45,580 nt of DNA, from NCBI GenBank assembly GCA_017412765.1, contig JAFPWN010000007.1:1-45580 (forward strand), given 5' to 3'. Numbering within the stretch: the stretch's first letter is position 1; the number at the start of each line of letters is the position of its first letter. Both the position numbers and the translations under genes were made by a program. Below the pieces are notes generated by a model. It did no database searches and was not told the DNA's origin. It worked only from the letters and a program-made list of their open reading frames with translations. The stretch comes from Oscillospiraceae bacterium (GTDB taxonomy: Bacteria; Bacillota; Clostridia; Oscillospirales; Oscillospiraceae). This document shows, piece after piece, positions 37,468-45,497 of this stretch.

Positions 37468-38584
37468 AATCGACGCCTATATTCTCAGACTTATAAACGA
37501 ATCCACCCCCGAGCGCACCATCTGGAACATCGAGAAGATACGCCAGGGCGCCCCCGCGAGCTGGAACTACATTGACGGCTGCATGATCACCGCCCTCATG
37601 GCGATCGCAAATATCACCGGCGATAAGCGCTACTTTGATTTTGCCGAGAACTTTATCTCGAGCTTCGTTTCCGAGGACAGTACCATACGCACCTTCGAGC
37701 CGGAGAAATACACGCTTGACGACGTGAACGAGGGCAGAGTGCTCTTCGAGCTTTATGAAAAGACCGGCAAGGAGAAATACCGTCTCGCGGCCGATAAGAT
37801 ACGCGATATGCTCCTGCATCAGCCGCGCACCTACGAATATTCATATTGGCACAAGCTCATCTACCCCAATCAGGTGTGGCTTGACGGCCTTTATATGGCG
37901 CAGCCATTTATGGCGCTTTACGAAAAAAACTTCGGCGACAAGGATTATACCGACGTCGTCCGCCAGATCGAGACAGTCCGTACCCGGATGTTCGACGAGG
38001 ATAAGCGCCTCTACTACCACGGCTACGACGCCTCGAAGATGGCGTTCTGGGCCGATAAAAAGACCGGACTCAGCCGCAGCTTCTGGCTGAGGGCGATCGG
38101 CTGGTTCTCCGTCGCTCTTGCCGACATAGTCGAGATACTGCCCGAGGGCGAGGAGCGCGACAGCGTTGTTTCCATCTTCCAGGAGGCGATGGAGGGCGTT
38201 GTGATGTATCAGGATCACGATACCGGTCTCTATTGGCAGGTAGTCGATCAGCCCGGCAGAGAGGGCAACTATCTCGAAACGAGCGGCTCCTCGATGCTCG
38301 CTTACGCGATGCTCAAGGGCGCGAGACTCGGAGTTCTCGCAAATGAATATGCCGCCAAAGGTCAAAAGACCTTCAACGGCATTGTCGATAAGTATTTAAG
38401 CTTTACTGACGGAGAGCTGAACCTTGACGGTATCTGCCTCGTAGCCGGTCTCGGCCCCGAGAACAACCGCCGCAGGGACGGCAGCTTCGAGTATTACATC
38501 TCAGAGCCGATCGTCAAGAACGACGCGAAGGGCGTCGCGCCCTTCATTCTCGTCTACACCGAGATAAAGCGGCTCAATCAATAA
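37457..38584 (+). CDS. GH105 unsaturated rhamnogalacturonyl/galacturonyl hydrolase
   Basis: It removes the 4,5-unsaturated uronic acid left by lyases from oligosaccharide ends. This 375-residue (alpha/alpha)6 barrel protein has the catalytic Asp143 in QVWLDGLYMAQPF, matching YteR, plus the SFWLRAIGWFSVAL and GNYLETSGSSMLAYAM segments. There is no signal peptide, so it is cytoplasmic like YteR. Its product is taken up by the KduI pathway encoded nearby. It overlaps GH28 and is convergent with the AraC gene, ending 11 bp inside it. Confidence 0.92.
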   Translation: MYDKIDAYILRLINESTPERTIWNIEKIRQGAPASWNYIDGCMITALMAIANITGDKRYFDFAENFISSFVSEDSTIRTFEPEKYTLDDVNEGRVLFELYEKTGKEKYRLAADKIRDMLLHQPRTYEYSYWHKLIYPNQVWLDGLYMAQPFMALYEKNFGDKDYTDVVRQIETVRTRMFDEDKRLYYHGYDASKMAFWADKKTGLSRSFWLRAIGWFSVALADIVEILPEGEERDSVVSIFQEAMEGVVMYQDHDTGLYWQVVDQPGREGNYLETSGSSMLAYAMLKGARLGVLANEYAAKGQKTFNGIVDKYLSFTDGELNLDGICLVAGLGPENNRRRDGSFEYYISEPIVKNDAKGVAPFILVYTEIKRLNQ

Positions 38585-39362
38585 GGATCTTTACGTTGTC
38601 AATCACCTCTTCGCTGATCCTCGCAGCGCCTCGCGCGATATAGTTTCTCGGCGCCACGCCGTACTTTTTCTTGAACATTCTTGAGAAGTACAGCGGCTCG
38701 CGGAATCCGCACTGGCGCGCGATCTCAGCGATGTTGTAGCCGTCGTTGCAGCTTGAGGAGAGACTTTCGGCCGCGATCTGAAGGCGCTTGTCATTGAGGT
38801 ATTTGTGCGGCGTGACTCCGATCTCCTTTTTGAAGAGCTTGCGAAGATAATCGTAGGAGAAGGGGAAGGAGCGGAGATAGATGTCCAGCTCAAAATTCGG
38901 ATCCGCGTAGTTGCGTATGATGTTGTTTTCAATCTCGTCAACAACGTGAGAATGAGGCTGGGAGGTCTGATAGGCGGTCAGATAGGTCGAAAGCAGATTG
39001 CCGTAGTTCGAGAGAAACGCAGTTTTCTCCGGGCGATTCGTGTAGAAGTGGAAGAAAGACGCTTCGAAAATGGCGAGAATGAACTGATTGCTGTCGTCCT
39101 TTATGATCGTAGGGCTTTTGATAGTGAGCGTAGGATCAAGCATATTTATATGTATGTTCGTAAAGCCTTCGCTTGAGATATTTGAATGAGGTATCATTGG
39201 CGGTATAACGGCAATATCTCCTTTTGAATAGGGAACCGTAAGACCCTCGAAAACGAGTTCGCCCGTTCCGCCGGTACAATAGATAAATTCCCAGCTCGAG
39301 TGGCAGTGCCTGTCAACCGAGCGTATGAGCGGATGCTTGCCTGCGTAAATTATGTCGTTCAT
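38574..39362 (-). CDS. AraC-family transcriptional regulator
   Basis: This 262-residue protein has an N-terminal cupin-like ligand domain (about 1-125: HCHSSWEFIYCTGGTGELVF, then GDIAVIPPMIPH). The C-terminal double HTH (about 155-262) has YLRKLFKKEIGVTPHKYL and FREPLYFSRMFKKKYGVAP. Lying between the GH28-GH105 genes and the divergent GH4 operon, it is the obvious candidate activator of the pectin locus, probably sensing a uronate or oligomer. It has its own promoter. Confidence 0.93.
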   Translation of the reverse strand: MNDIIYAGKHPLIRSVDRHCHSSWEFIYCTGGTGELVFEGLTVPYSKGDIAVIPPMIPHSNISSEGFTNIHINMLDPTLTIKSPTIIKDDSNQFILAIFEASFFHFYTNRPEKTAFLSNYGNLLSTYLTAYQTSQPHSHVVDEIENNIIRNYADPNFELDIYLRSFPFSYDYLRKLFKKEIGVTPHKYLNDKRLQIAAESLSSSCNDGYNIAEIARQCGFREPLYFSRMFKKKYGVAPRNYIARGAARISEEVIDNVKILID

Positions 39363-39397
39363 TTATTCTCTCCTTTTACAAAAAAGGTTATGAAAGG

Positions 39398-39426
39398 ATA
39401 ATAGCAGAGAAAATCCGTTTTGTCTA
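39398..39426 (-). promoter_or_regulatory. Promoter of the AraC regulator gene
   Basis: On the minus strand: TAGACA (39426-39421), 17-bp spacer, TATTAT (39403-39398), with GGAGAG before the start codon. Confidence 0.6.
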
Positions 39427-39436
39427 TATTTTTATA

Positions 39437-39458
39437 GCAAAAAATCTTGATTTTTTGC
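39437..39458. promoter_or_regulatory. 22-bp palindrome upstream of the GH4 operon
   Basis: The arms GCAAAAAATC and GATTTTTTGC enclose TT, 23 bp before the TTG start of the GH4 gene and upstream of the AraC promoter. It is a candidate operator, more like a LacI/GntR-type dyad than an AraC direct repeat; it could also form a leader hairpin. Confidence 0.5.
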
Positions 39459-39481
39459 GATGATCGGCAGGTGGTAGTTCT

Positions 39482-40873
39482 TTGAAACACATAAAGCTTG
39501 CCTATATCGGGGGCGGCAGCAAGGCATGGGCGCGCGTTTTTATGAACGATCTCGCGCTTGCCGAGGGGTTGTCGGGAGAGATCGCGCTCTACGATATAGA
39601 CCTTAGCGCGGCGGAACGCAACCGGAGGATAGGCGAGAGAATAAATGCCGCTCCGGAAACTGTATCAAAATGGGATTACGTCGTTTACGAGTCCTTGGAG
39701 AGCGCGCTTACCGGCGCCGACTTCGTAGCGATTTCAATTCTTCCCGGAACCTTCGATGAGATGGAATCCGACGTTCACGCGCCGGAGAAATACGGGATCT
39801 TTCAATCTGTTGGCGACACCGTCGGGCCCGGCGGAGTGCTCAGAGCGATGAGGACCGTTCCGATCTATGAGGAGTTTGCCCGGGCGATACGAAAATGCTG
39901 CCCGGAGGCGTGGGTGATCAACCTCACAAATCCGATGACGGCATGCTGCAAGACTCTGTTCGACGTATTTCCGGCAATCAAAGCCTTCGGCTGCTGTCAC
40001 GAGGTATTCCACGCTGAGGAATTCCTCGCCTGTGTCGCCGCCGAGGAGCTCGGAGTGCCGAAGCCCGACAGGCGATCCATTACCGTGGACGCCTCGGGCG
40101 TCAATCACTTCACGTGGATAACGGAGGCGAATTTCGAGGGGCATGACCTTCTGAAGCTGCTTCCGAAATCTATTGATAAGTGGTATGATGAGGGTCACTA
40201 CGAATACGGCGACCCGCTGGACTTCCGCTCAGATCCCTTCCGCTACGGCAACAAGGTCAAGATGGATCTCTTCCGGCGATACGGAGTGCTTGCCGCCGCG
40301 GGTGACCGCCACCTTGTAGAGTTCATGAAGAAGAGCCGCTACCTGCGGGATAAAAACTCGCCGGATGAATGGCTGTTCCACCTCACAAGCGTGGACTATC
40401 GGCGCGCCGACCAGCGGCGCAAGATTGAGGAGAGCGAGCTGATCGCCTCCGGGAAAAAGCCGATAAAGCCGGAAAAGAGCAGCGAGGAGCTTATTGAGCT
40501 TATGAAGGCGCTCCTCGGCTTCGGAAAAATCGTATCAAACGCGAATACCGTAAACCGCGGCCAGGTGGCGGGGCTTCCAATCGGCAGCGTAGTTGAGGTA
40601 AACCACGTTTTTGATAAGAACAGCGTAAAACCGATCGTCACGAATCCTTTGCCCGGCCCGGTGCTTCAGATGGTCGCGGAGAACGCGATGAACATCGAAA
40701 ACACCTATTACGGCATAAAGGAGCGCGACCTTGAAAAGATCTTCGCCGCTTTTATGGCGCAGCCACTATGCTGCGAGCTGTCCTGGAGCGAGGGCGAGGA
40801 GCTTTTCAGAACAATGATCCGCAATACAAAACAGTATTTAAGCCCGTATTACGATTTAAGGGGGATATTATAA
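39482..40873 (+). CDS. GH4 family glycosidase, probable alpha-galacturonidase (LplD-like)
   Basis: This 463-residue NAD- and metal-dependent glycosidase has the dinucleotide motif AYIGGGSKAW at the start, NLTNPM, GCCHEVFH (metal-binding Cys and His) and GVNHFTWI, all typical of GH4. Given the pectin locus and an Lpl-like transporter, alpha-galacturonidase is the best guess; alpha-glucosidase or alpha-galactosidase are possible by family. The start is TTG after AGGTGG. It overlaps the ATPase gene start (TAATG) and begins the catabolic operon. Confidence 0.85.
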   Translation: MKHIKLAYIGGGSKAWARVFMNDLALAEGLSGEIALYDIDLSAAERNRRIGERINAAPETVSKWDYVVYESLESALTGADFVAISILPGTFDEMESDVHAPEKYGIFQSVGDTVGPGGVLRAMRTVPIYEEFARAIRKCCPEAWVINLTNPMTACCKTLFDVFPAIKAFGCCHEVFHAEEFLACVAAEELGVPKPDRRSITVDASGVNHFTWITEANFEGHDLLKLLPKSIDKWYDEGHYEYGDPLDFRSDPFRYGNKVKMDLFRRYGVLAAAGDRHLVEFMKKSRYLRDKNSPDEWLFHLTSVDYRRADQRRKIEESELIASGKKPIKPEKSSEELIELMKALLGFGKIVSNANTVNRGQVAGLPIGSVVEVNHVFDKNSVKPIVTNPLPGPVLQMVAENAMNIENTYYGIKERDLEKIFAAFMAQPLCCELSWSEGEELFRTMIRNTKQYLSPYYDLRGIL

Positions 40874-41949
40874 TGGCATATTTAACTCTGAAAAACATCA
40901 ACAAAATCTATCCGAACGGCTTCCATGCAGTCCACGATTTCAATCTGGAGATCGAAAAGGGCGAGTTCATCGTTTTCGTCGGCTCCTCAGGCTGCGGCAA
41001 GTCCACCACTCTCCGCATGATCGCGGGACTTGAGGACATCTCCAACGGCGATTTCCTTATAAACGGCAAGCGCGCCAACGAGCTCGGACCGCGTGAGCGC
41101 GAGGTCGCAATGGTGTTCCAGAGCTATGCTCTTTATCCCCAGATGACCGTTTATGACAACATCGCCTTCGGTCTTACCCTTCAGGGCGTTGATGAGGACG
41201 TCATTGAGGAGAAGGTAAAGAACACCGCCCGCATCCTCGGACTTACCGATTATCTCGACCGTCTGCCGAGAGCTCTCTCCGGAGGTCAGCGCCAGCGTGT
41301 CGCGATCGGCCGCGCCATCATCCGCAAGGTCGGTATCTTCCTCATGGACGAGCCGCTCTCCAACCTCGACGCAAAGCAGCGCGTCACCATGCGTTCCGAG
41401 ATCGCGCAGATCCACCGCGAGACCGGCGCCACCACCATTTACGTTACCCACGACCAGACCGAGGCTATGACCCTTGCAGACCGCATCGTCTGCATGAAGG
41501 ATGGCTACATCCAGCAGGTCGGCACCCCGAAGCAGCTCTATTTCGAGCCGGCTAACGTATTCGTCGCGGGCTTCATCGGCGAGCCTCCGATGAACTTTGC
41601 CCGCGCCACCCTCAAGGGCGGCAGGATCACCGTCGGCGGCATTGAGTTTGACCTCACGAAGCTCGGCAAGGATCTCAAAAAGTATGAGGGCAAGGAGATC
41701 GTATTCGGCTTCCGTCCCGAGCACGCTAAGCTCGGCAAGGTCGCAAACGCTTACGAGGTCCCGACCACCGTTGAGCTTACCGAGATGCTCGGCGACAACA
41801 CCAACGTGTACATCAACATCGGCGAGATTCCCGCGATCCTCAAGATCGATCCGCACGACACTCCCGAGGTTGACAGCAAGATCACGTTCTCCATTCCTTA
41901 TGAGAGCGTATATCTCTTCGACGGAGAGACCGAATTAGTCATTAAATAA
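40873..41949 (+). CDS. ABC transporter ATPase 2 (UgpC/MsmX type)
   Basis: This 358-residue paralogue of the ATPase at 33522 has Walker A (GSSGCGKSTT), signature LSGGQRQRVAIGR, Walker B (IFLMDEPLSNLDA), VTHDQTEA and a C-terminal regulatory OB region (GFRPEHAKLG). It lies inside the GH4-kduI-eda operon with no permease genes. It may therefore energise another importer or replace the first under different conditions, in the manner of shared MsmX. AAGGGGG lies upstream. Confidence 0.93.
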   Translation: MAYLTLKNINKIYPNGFHAVHDFNLEIEKGEFIVFVGSSGCGKSTTLRMIAGLEDISNGDFLINGKRANELGPREREVAMVFQSYALYPQMTVYDNIAFGLTLQGVDEDVIEEKVKNTARILGLTDYLDRLPRALSGGQRQRVAIGRAIIRKVGIFLMDEPLSNLDAKQRVTMRSEIAQIHRETGATTIYVTHDQTEAMTLADRIVCMKDGYIQQVGTPKQLYFEPANVFVAGFIGEPPMNFARATLKGGRITVGGIEFDLTKLGKDLKKYEGKEIVFGFRPEHAKLGKVANAYEVPTTVELTEMLGDNTNVYINIGEIPAILKIDPHDTPEVDSKITFSIPYESVYLFDGETELVIK

Positions 41950-41959
41950 GGAGATTTTT

Positions 41960-42802
41960 ATGGATATTCGCTATTCCGCGCATCCGAAGGACGTTGCGAG
42001 ATACACAACCGAAGAGCTTCGCAGCGAGTTCCTTATAACAGATCTTTACGTAGCAGACACCGTCAAGGCGACATACTCCCACGTTGACCGCATGGTCATT
42101 ATGGGTATAATGCCCGTAAACGAGGTCGTTCCTATCGACAAGGGCATCGACGTCTGGCACAACTTCGGCACTGAGTACTTCCTCGAGCGCCGCGAGGCCG
42201 GAGTTTTCAACCTCGGCGGCAAGGGCTTCATCGAGGCTGACGGCGAGCGCTTTGAGCTTGGCTATGAGGACTGCCTCTACATCACAAAGGGCACGAAGGA
42301 GGTCAGATTCGGCTCCTTCGACAAGGAGAAGCCCGCTATGTTCTACCTCGCCTCCACGCCCGCGCACTGCGCTTACAAGACCACCTTCCTCTCCATGGAG
42401 AAGGCAAATCACCGTCCGACAGGCTCTGAGGCAAACTCGAATAAGCGCGTCATTAACCAGTTTATCCATCCCGACGTGCTCCCGACCTGCCAGCTCTCGA
42501 TGGGTCTTACCCAGCTCGCCCCCGGCTCCGTATGGAACAGCATGCCCTGCCATACCCACGAGCGCCGCATGGAGGTCTATACCTACTTCGAGCTTCCCGA
42601 GAACGACATCGTAATGCACTTCATGGGTCGCCCGACCGAGACGAAGAACATCGTTATGAAGAATTTTGACGCCGTTATCAGCCCTTCGTGGTCGATCCAC
42701 TGCGGCTGCGGCACCTCAAATTACACCTTCATCTGGGCGATGGGCGGCGAGAACCAGGCGTTCGACGATATGGATAACCTCGTTCCCACCGAGCTTAAAT
42801 AA
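41960..42802 (+). CDS. kduI: 5-keto-4-deoxyuronate isomerase
   Basis: It converts 4-deoxy-L-threo-5-hexosulose uronate to 3-deoxy-D-glycero-2,5-hexodiulosonate. This 280-residue double cupin has the metal site CHTHERRMEVYTYF and IHCGCGT, and the KduI start (DIRYSAHPKDVARYTTEELR). AAGGAG precedes the ATG. It links the unsaturated uronates released by GH105 to the reductase-kinase-aldolase sequence encoded around it. Confidence 0.95.
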   Translation: MDIRYSAHPKDVARYTTEELRSEFLITDLYVADTVKATYSHVDRMVIMGIMPVNEVVPIDKGIDVWHNFGTEYFLERREAGVFNLGGKGFIEADGERFELGYEDCLYITKGTKEVRFGSFDKEKPAMFYLASTPAHCAYKTTFLSMEKANHRPTGSEANSNKRVINQFIHPDVLPTCQLSMGLTQLAPGSVWNSMPCHTHERRMEVYTYFELPENDIVMHFMGRPTETKNIVMKNFDAVISPSWSIHCGCGTSNYTFIWAMGGENQAFDDMDNLVPTELK

Positions 42803-42822
42803 ATAATTAGGAGTGTTCTAAA

Positions 42823-43776
42823 ATGACTGCACTTGAAAGATTTCAGCGCGCCGGAATCGTACCGGTAGTCGTTCTCGAATCCGCAGATAACGCCGTTCCC
42901 TGCGCGGAGGCTATGCTCAAGGGCGGCATCGACGCTATGGAGATCACCTTCCGTACCGCCGCCGCTGCCGACGCTATAAAGGCTGTTGCCGATAATTGCC
43001 CCGATATGCTCGTCGGTGCAGGAACGGTTCTCAATCTCGATCAGGCGAAGCTCGCCGTCAAGATGGGCGCAAAGTTCATCGTCGCTCCCGGCTATGACGA
43101 GGAGACCGTTGCATGGTGCTGCGAGAATGATATTCCCGTTTGCCCCGGCTGCGTTACCCCGACCGAGATCATGATGGCTCTCAAGCACGGCCTCAAGGTC
43201 GTAAAGTTCTTCCCCGCGAACGTCTACGGCGGACTTAAGGCTCTTAAGAGCCTCTCCGCTCCGTTCGTCGGTCTGAAGTTCATGCCCACCGGCGGCGTAG
43301 CTCAGGATAACGTCGGTGAGTTTATCGCCGCGCCGTTTATCCATGCTGTCGGCGGAAGCTGGATCTGCCCGAAGGCTGACATCGACGCCGGCAACTGGGA
43401 CAAGATCACCAAGCTCTGCCTCGACGCAAGAGCCGCTGCTCTCGGCTTCGAGCTTGCCCACATCGGCATCAACGAGCCAGACCGCGACGCCTCCGTTGAG
43501 GTCGCGGAGAAGTTCAACGCCGCATTTGATTTCGGCGTCAAGGAGGGCAACTCCTCCACCTTCTCCGGTCCGATCGAGGTCATGAAGACCAATTATCTCG
43601 GCAAGAACGGCCACATTGCCGTCCGCACCAACTCCATACCGATGGCTATGATGGAGCTTGAGAAGCGCGGTTTTGTTGTCGATATGGAGACCGCCAAGTA
43701 CAAGGGAACCCGCCTTAACGCCATCTATCTCAAGGATGAGTTCGGCGGCTTTGCAGTACATCTTTTGCAGAAATAA
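42823..43776 (+). CDS. eda: KDPG/KHG aldolase with a C-terminal VOC-like domain
   Basis: This is a 317-residue protein. Residues 1-205 form the KDPG aldolase (MEITFRT with Glu40, GAGTVL, the Schiff-base lysine Lys128 in VKFFPAN, and FMPTGGV). It splits KDPG to pyruvate and glyceraldehyde 3-phosphate. Residues 208-317 form an extra domain (ELAHIGINEPDRDASVEVAE through GGFAVHLLQK) resembling the vicinal-oxygen-chelate fold. Classical Eda is about 213 residues. The fusion is known in Firmicutes but its purpose is unclear. It follows kduI by 20 bp. Confidence 0.92.
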   Translation: MTALERFQRAGIVPVVVLESADNAVPCAEAMLKGGIDAMEITFRTAAAADAIKAVADNCPDMLVGAGTVLNLDQAKLAVKMGAKFIVAPGYDEETVAWCCENDIPVCPGCVTPTEIMMALKHGLKVVKFFPANVYGGLKALKSLSAPFVGLKFMPTGGVAQDNVGEFIAAPFIHAVGGSWICPKADIDAGNWDKITKLCLDARAAALGFELAHIGINEPDRDASVEVAEKFNAAFDFGVKEGNSSTFSGPIEVMKTNYLGKNGHIAVRTNSIPMAMMELEKRGFVVDMETAKYKGTRLNAIYLKDEFGGFAVHLLQK

Positions 43777-43795
43777 TCGAAAAGGAGAAAACAGA

Positions 43796-44590
43796 ATGGA
43801 CGTTTCCTTCCACCTTGATGGTAAAGTTGCGCTCGTTACCGGCGCAGCGTACGGTATAGGATTTGCTATGGCTGAGGCGCTTGCAGGCGCCGGCGCCAAG
43901 ATAGTTTTCAACTGCCGCAGTCAGGAGAACATGGACAAGGCTATGGCGGCATATAAGGAGAAGGGCATCGAGGCTTACGGCTATATCTGCGACGTGACCA
44001 AGGAGGACGAGGTCAACGCCCTCGTCGCCAAAATCGAGGAGGATCTCGGCGGAGTCGATATCCTCGTCAACAACGCGGGTATAATCAAGCGCATACCGAT
44101 GACCGAAATGAGCACCGATGACTTCAAGCAGGTCGTAGATATCGACCTTATTGGCCCGTTTATCTGCGCAAAGGCAGTTATACCCGGAATGCTCAAGAAG
44201 GGTCACGGCAAGATAATCAACGTCTGCTCCATGATGAGCGAGCTTGGCCGCGAGACTGTCAGCGCCTACGCCGCCGCGAAGGGCGGACTCAAGATGCTCA
44301 CAAAGAACATCTGCTCTGAGTACGGCGAGTTCAACATTCAGTGCAACGGCATCGGTCCCGGCTACATTGCAACTCCGCAGACCGCACCGCTTCGTGAGCG
44401 TCAGCCGGACGGCAGCCGCCATCCGTTCGATCAGTTCATCGTCGCCAAGACTCCGGCAGCACGCTGGGGCGAGCCTGAGGATCTTGCAGGCCCTGTTGTG
44501 TTCCTTGCTTCTGAGGCAAGTAACTTCGTAAACGGCCACATCCTCTACGTTGACGGCGGTATCCTTGCCTATATCGGCAAGCAGCCGTAA
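43796..44590 (+). CDS. SDR reductase, gluconate 5-dehydrogenase/KduD-type
   Basis: This 264-residue short-chain dehydrogenase has the cofactor motif TGAAYGIG, NNAG, and the YAAAK catalytic Tyr-Lys preceded by ELGRETVSA. The C-terminal FVNGHILYVDGGILAYIG matches the gluconate 5-dehydrogenase group found in pectin loci, where it reduces the KduI product to 2-keto-3-deoxygluconate. KduD is the functional equivalent; the exact substrate is not proved. AAAGGAG precedes the ATG at 43796. It ends the operon before a hairpin. Confidence 0.9.
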   Translation: MDVSFHLDGKVALVTGAAYGIGFAMAEALAGAGAKIVFNCRSQENMDKAMAAYKEKGIEAYGYICDVTKEDEVNALVAKIEEDLGGVDILVNNAGIIKRIPMTEMSTDDFKQVVDIDLIGPFICAKAVIPGMLKKGHGKIINVCSMMSELGRETVSAYAAAKGGLKMLTKNICSEYGEFNIQCNGIGPGYIATPQTAPLRERQPDGSRHPFDQFIVAKTPAARWGEPEDLAGPVVFLASEASNFVNGHILYVDGGILAYIGKQP

Positions 44591-44607
44591 TCATACGAAC
44601 AGCATTG

Positions 44608-44632
44608 ACGGGCGGTCTATTTGACCGCCCGT
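44608..44632 (+). terminator. Terminator of the GH4-to-reductase operon
   Basis: The 10-bp stem ACGGGCGGTC/GACCGCCCGT has a TATTT loop and is followed by ATTCATAT, a modest T tract. Confidence 0.7.
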
Positions 44633-44657
44633 ATTCATATCAAAAGAGGCAAAAACT

Positions 44658-45437
44658 ATGAATATTGAGCATTTTTCAGCACTTGGAGCCGACGTTAAGT
44701 GTTATATCCGCGAGGACTATCCGACGCAGACAGAGCATAAGTTCCGCCCCGCGATCGTGATATGCGCCGGCGGCGCGTATCGCTGGAAGAGCCCGAGAGA
44801 GAAGGACGCGCCTGTGCTCGAATTTCTCTCGGAGGGGTATAACGTCTTTCTCATCGATTACTCCGTAGGCGAGCACGCGAAGGACTATCAGCCGCTCAGA
44901 GAGCTGGGAGAGTGCGTGAAGATCATAAGAGAGCGGGCGGAGGAGCTTTTTGTTGATCCGGCGAGGATCGCGGTGCTCGGCTTTTCCGCGGGAGATCACC
45001 TCGCGGCGTCGCTCGGCGCGAAGTGGAACGATGAGGCGGTCGGACTCGGAGAAAAATCGCGCCCGGACGCGCTCGTTCTGTGCTATCCGGTGCTTTCGAC
45101 CGGCGAATTTCGCCATGCGGAGAGCATAGAGTGGGTCACGGGCGGCGATGAGAGTATGCGAAGCGCCTTGGACATACCGAACAACGTGACGGCTGACTTT
45201 CCGCCGACTTTTATCTGGCACGCGAGGGAGGACGAGAGCGTGCCGGTGGAAAATACGCTTCTGCTTGTCACCGAGCTGCAGAAGAGGAGAATACCCTATG
45301 AGTGCCACATCTTTGACGGCGGCAAGCACGGCATCTCCACCTGCACAGTTGACGTGCAGACCCCGTATCCAGCGATAGCGCCGTGGGTAGGGCTTTGCAA
45401 GACATGGCTCGATAATCAATTTAAGTTCGAGAAATAA
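44658..45437 (+). CDS. Alpha/beta hydrolase, acetyl-esterase-like
   Basis: This 259-residue cytoplasmic hydrolase has an early oxyanion-type CAGGAYRW, the nucleophile elbow GFSAGDH, Asp in WHAREDESVPVENT and His in GGKHGIS, the order of the family catalytic triad. Relatives deacetylate xylan or pectin oligomers, so removal of acetyl groups from imported pectin fragments is likely. Most relatives read GFSAGGH; here an Asp follows. A weak AAAGAGG precedes the ATG. It lies after a terminator, so it may depend on read-through or an unseen promoter. Confidence 0.85.
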   Translation: MNIEHFSALGADVKCYIREDYPTQTEHKFRPAIVICAGGAYRWKSPREKDAPVLEFLSEGYNVFLIDYSVGEHAKDYQPLRELGECVKIIRERAEELFVDPARIAVLGFSAGDHLAASLGAKWNDEAVGLGEKSRPDALVLCYPVLSTGEFRHAESIEWVTGGDESMRSALDIPNNVTADFPPTFIWHAREDESVPVENTLLLVTELQKRRIPYECHIFDGGKHGISTCTVDVQTPYPAIAPWVGLCKTWLDNQFKFEK

Positions 45438-45439
45438 CA

Positions 45440-45468
45440 AAATCTCCGGCTTTTTCAGCCGGAGATTT
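45440..45468 (+). terminator. Terminator after the esterase gene
   Basis: The 12-bp stem AAATCTCCGGCT/AGCCGGAGATTT has a 5-nt loop and is followed by ATTATG. It can also stop the convergent partial gene. Confidence 0.8.
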
Positions 45469-45497
45469 ATTATGCGGTTATTTTGCGGTTCCTCAAA

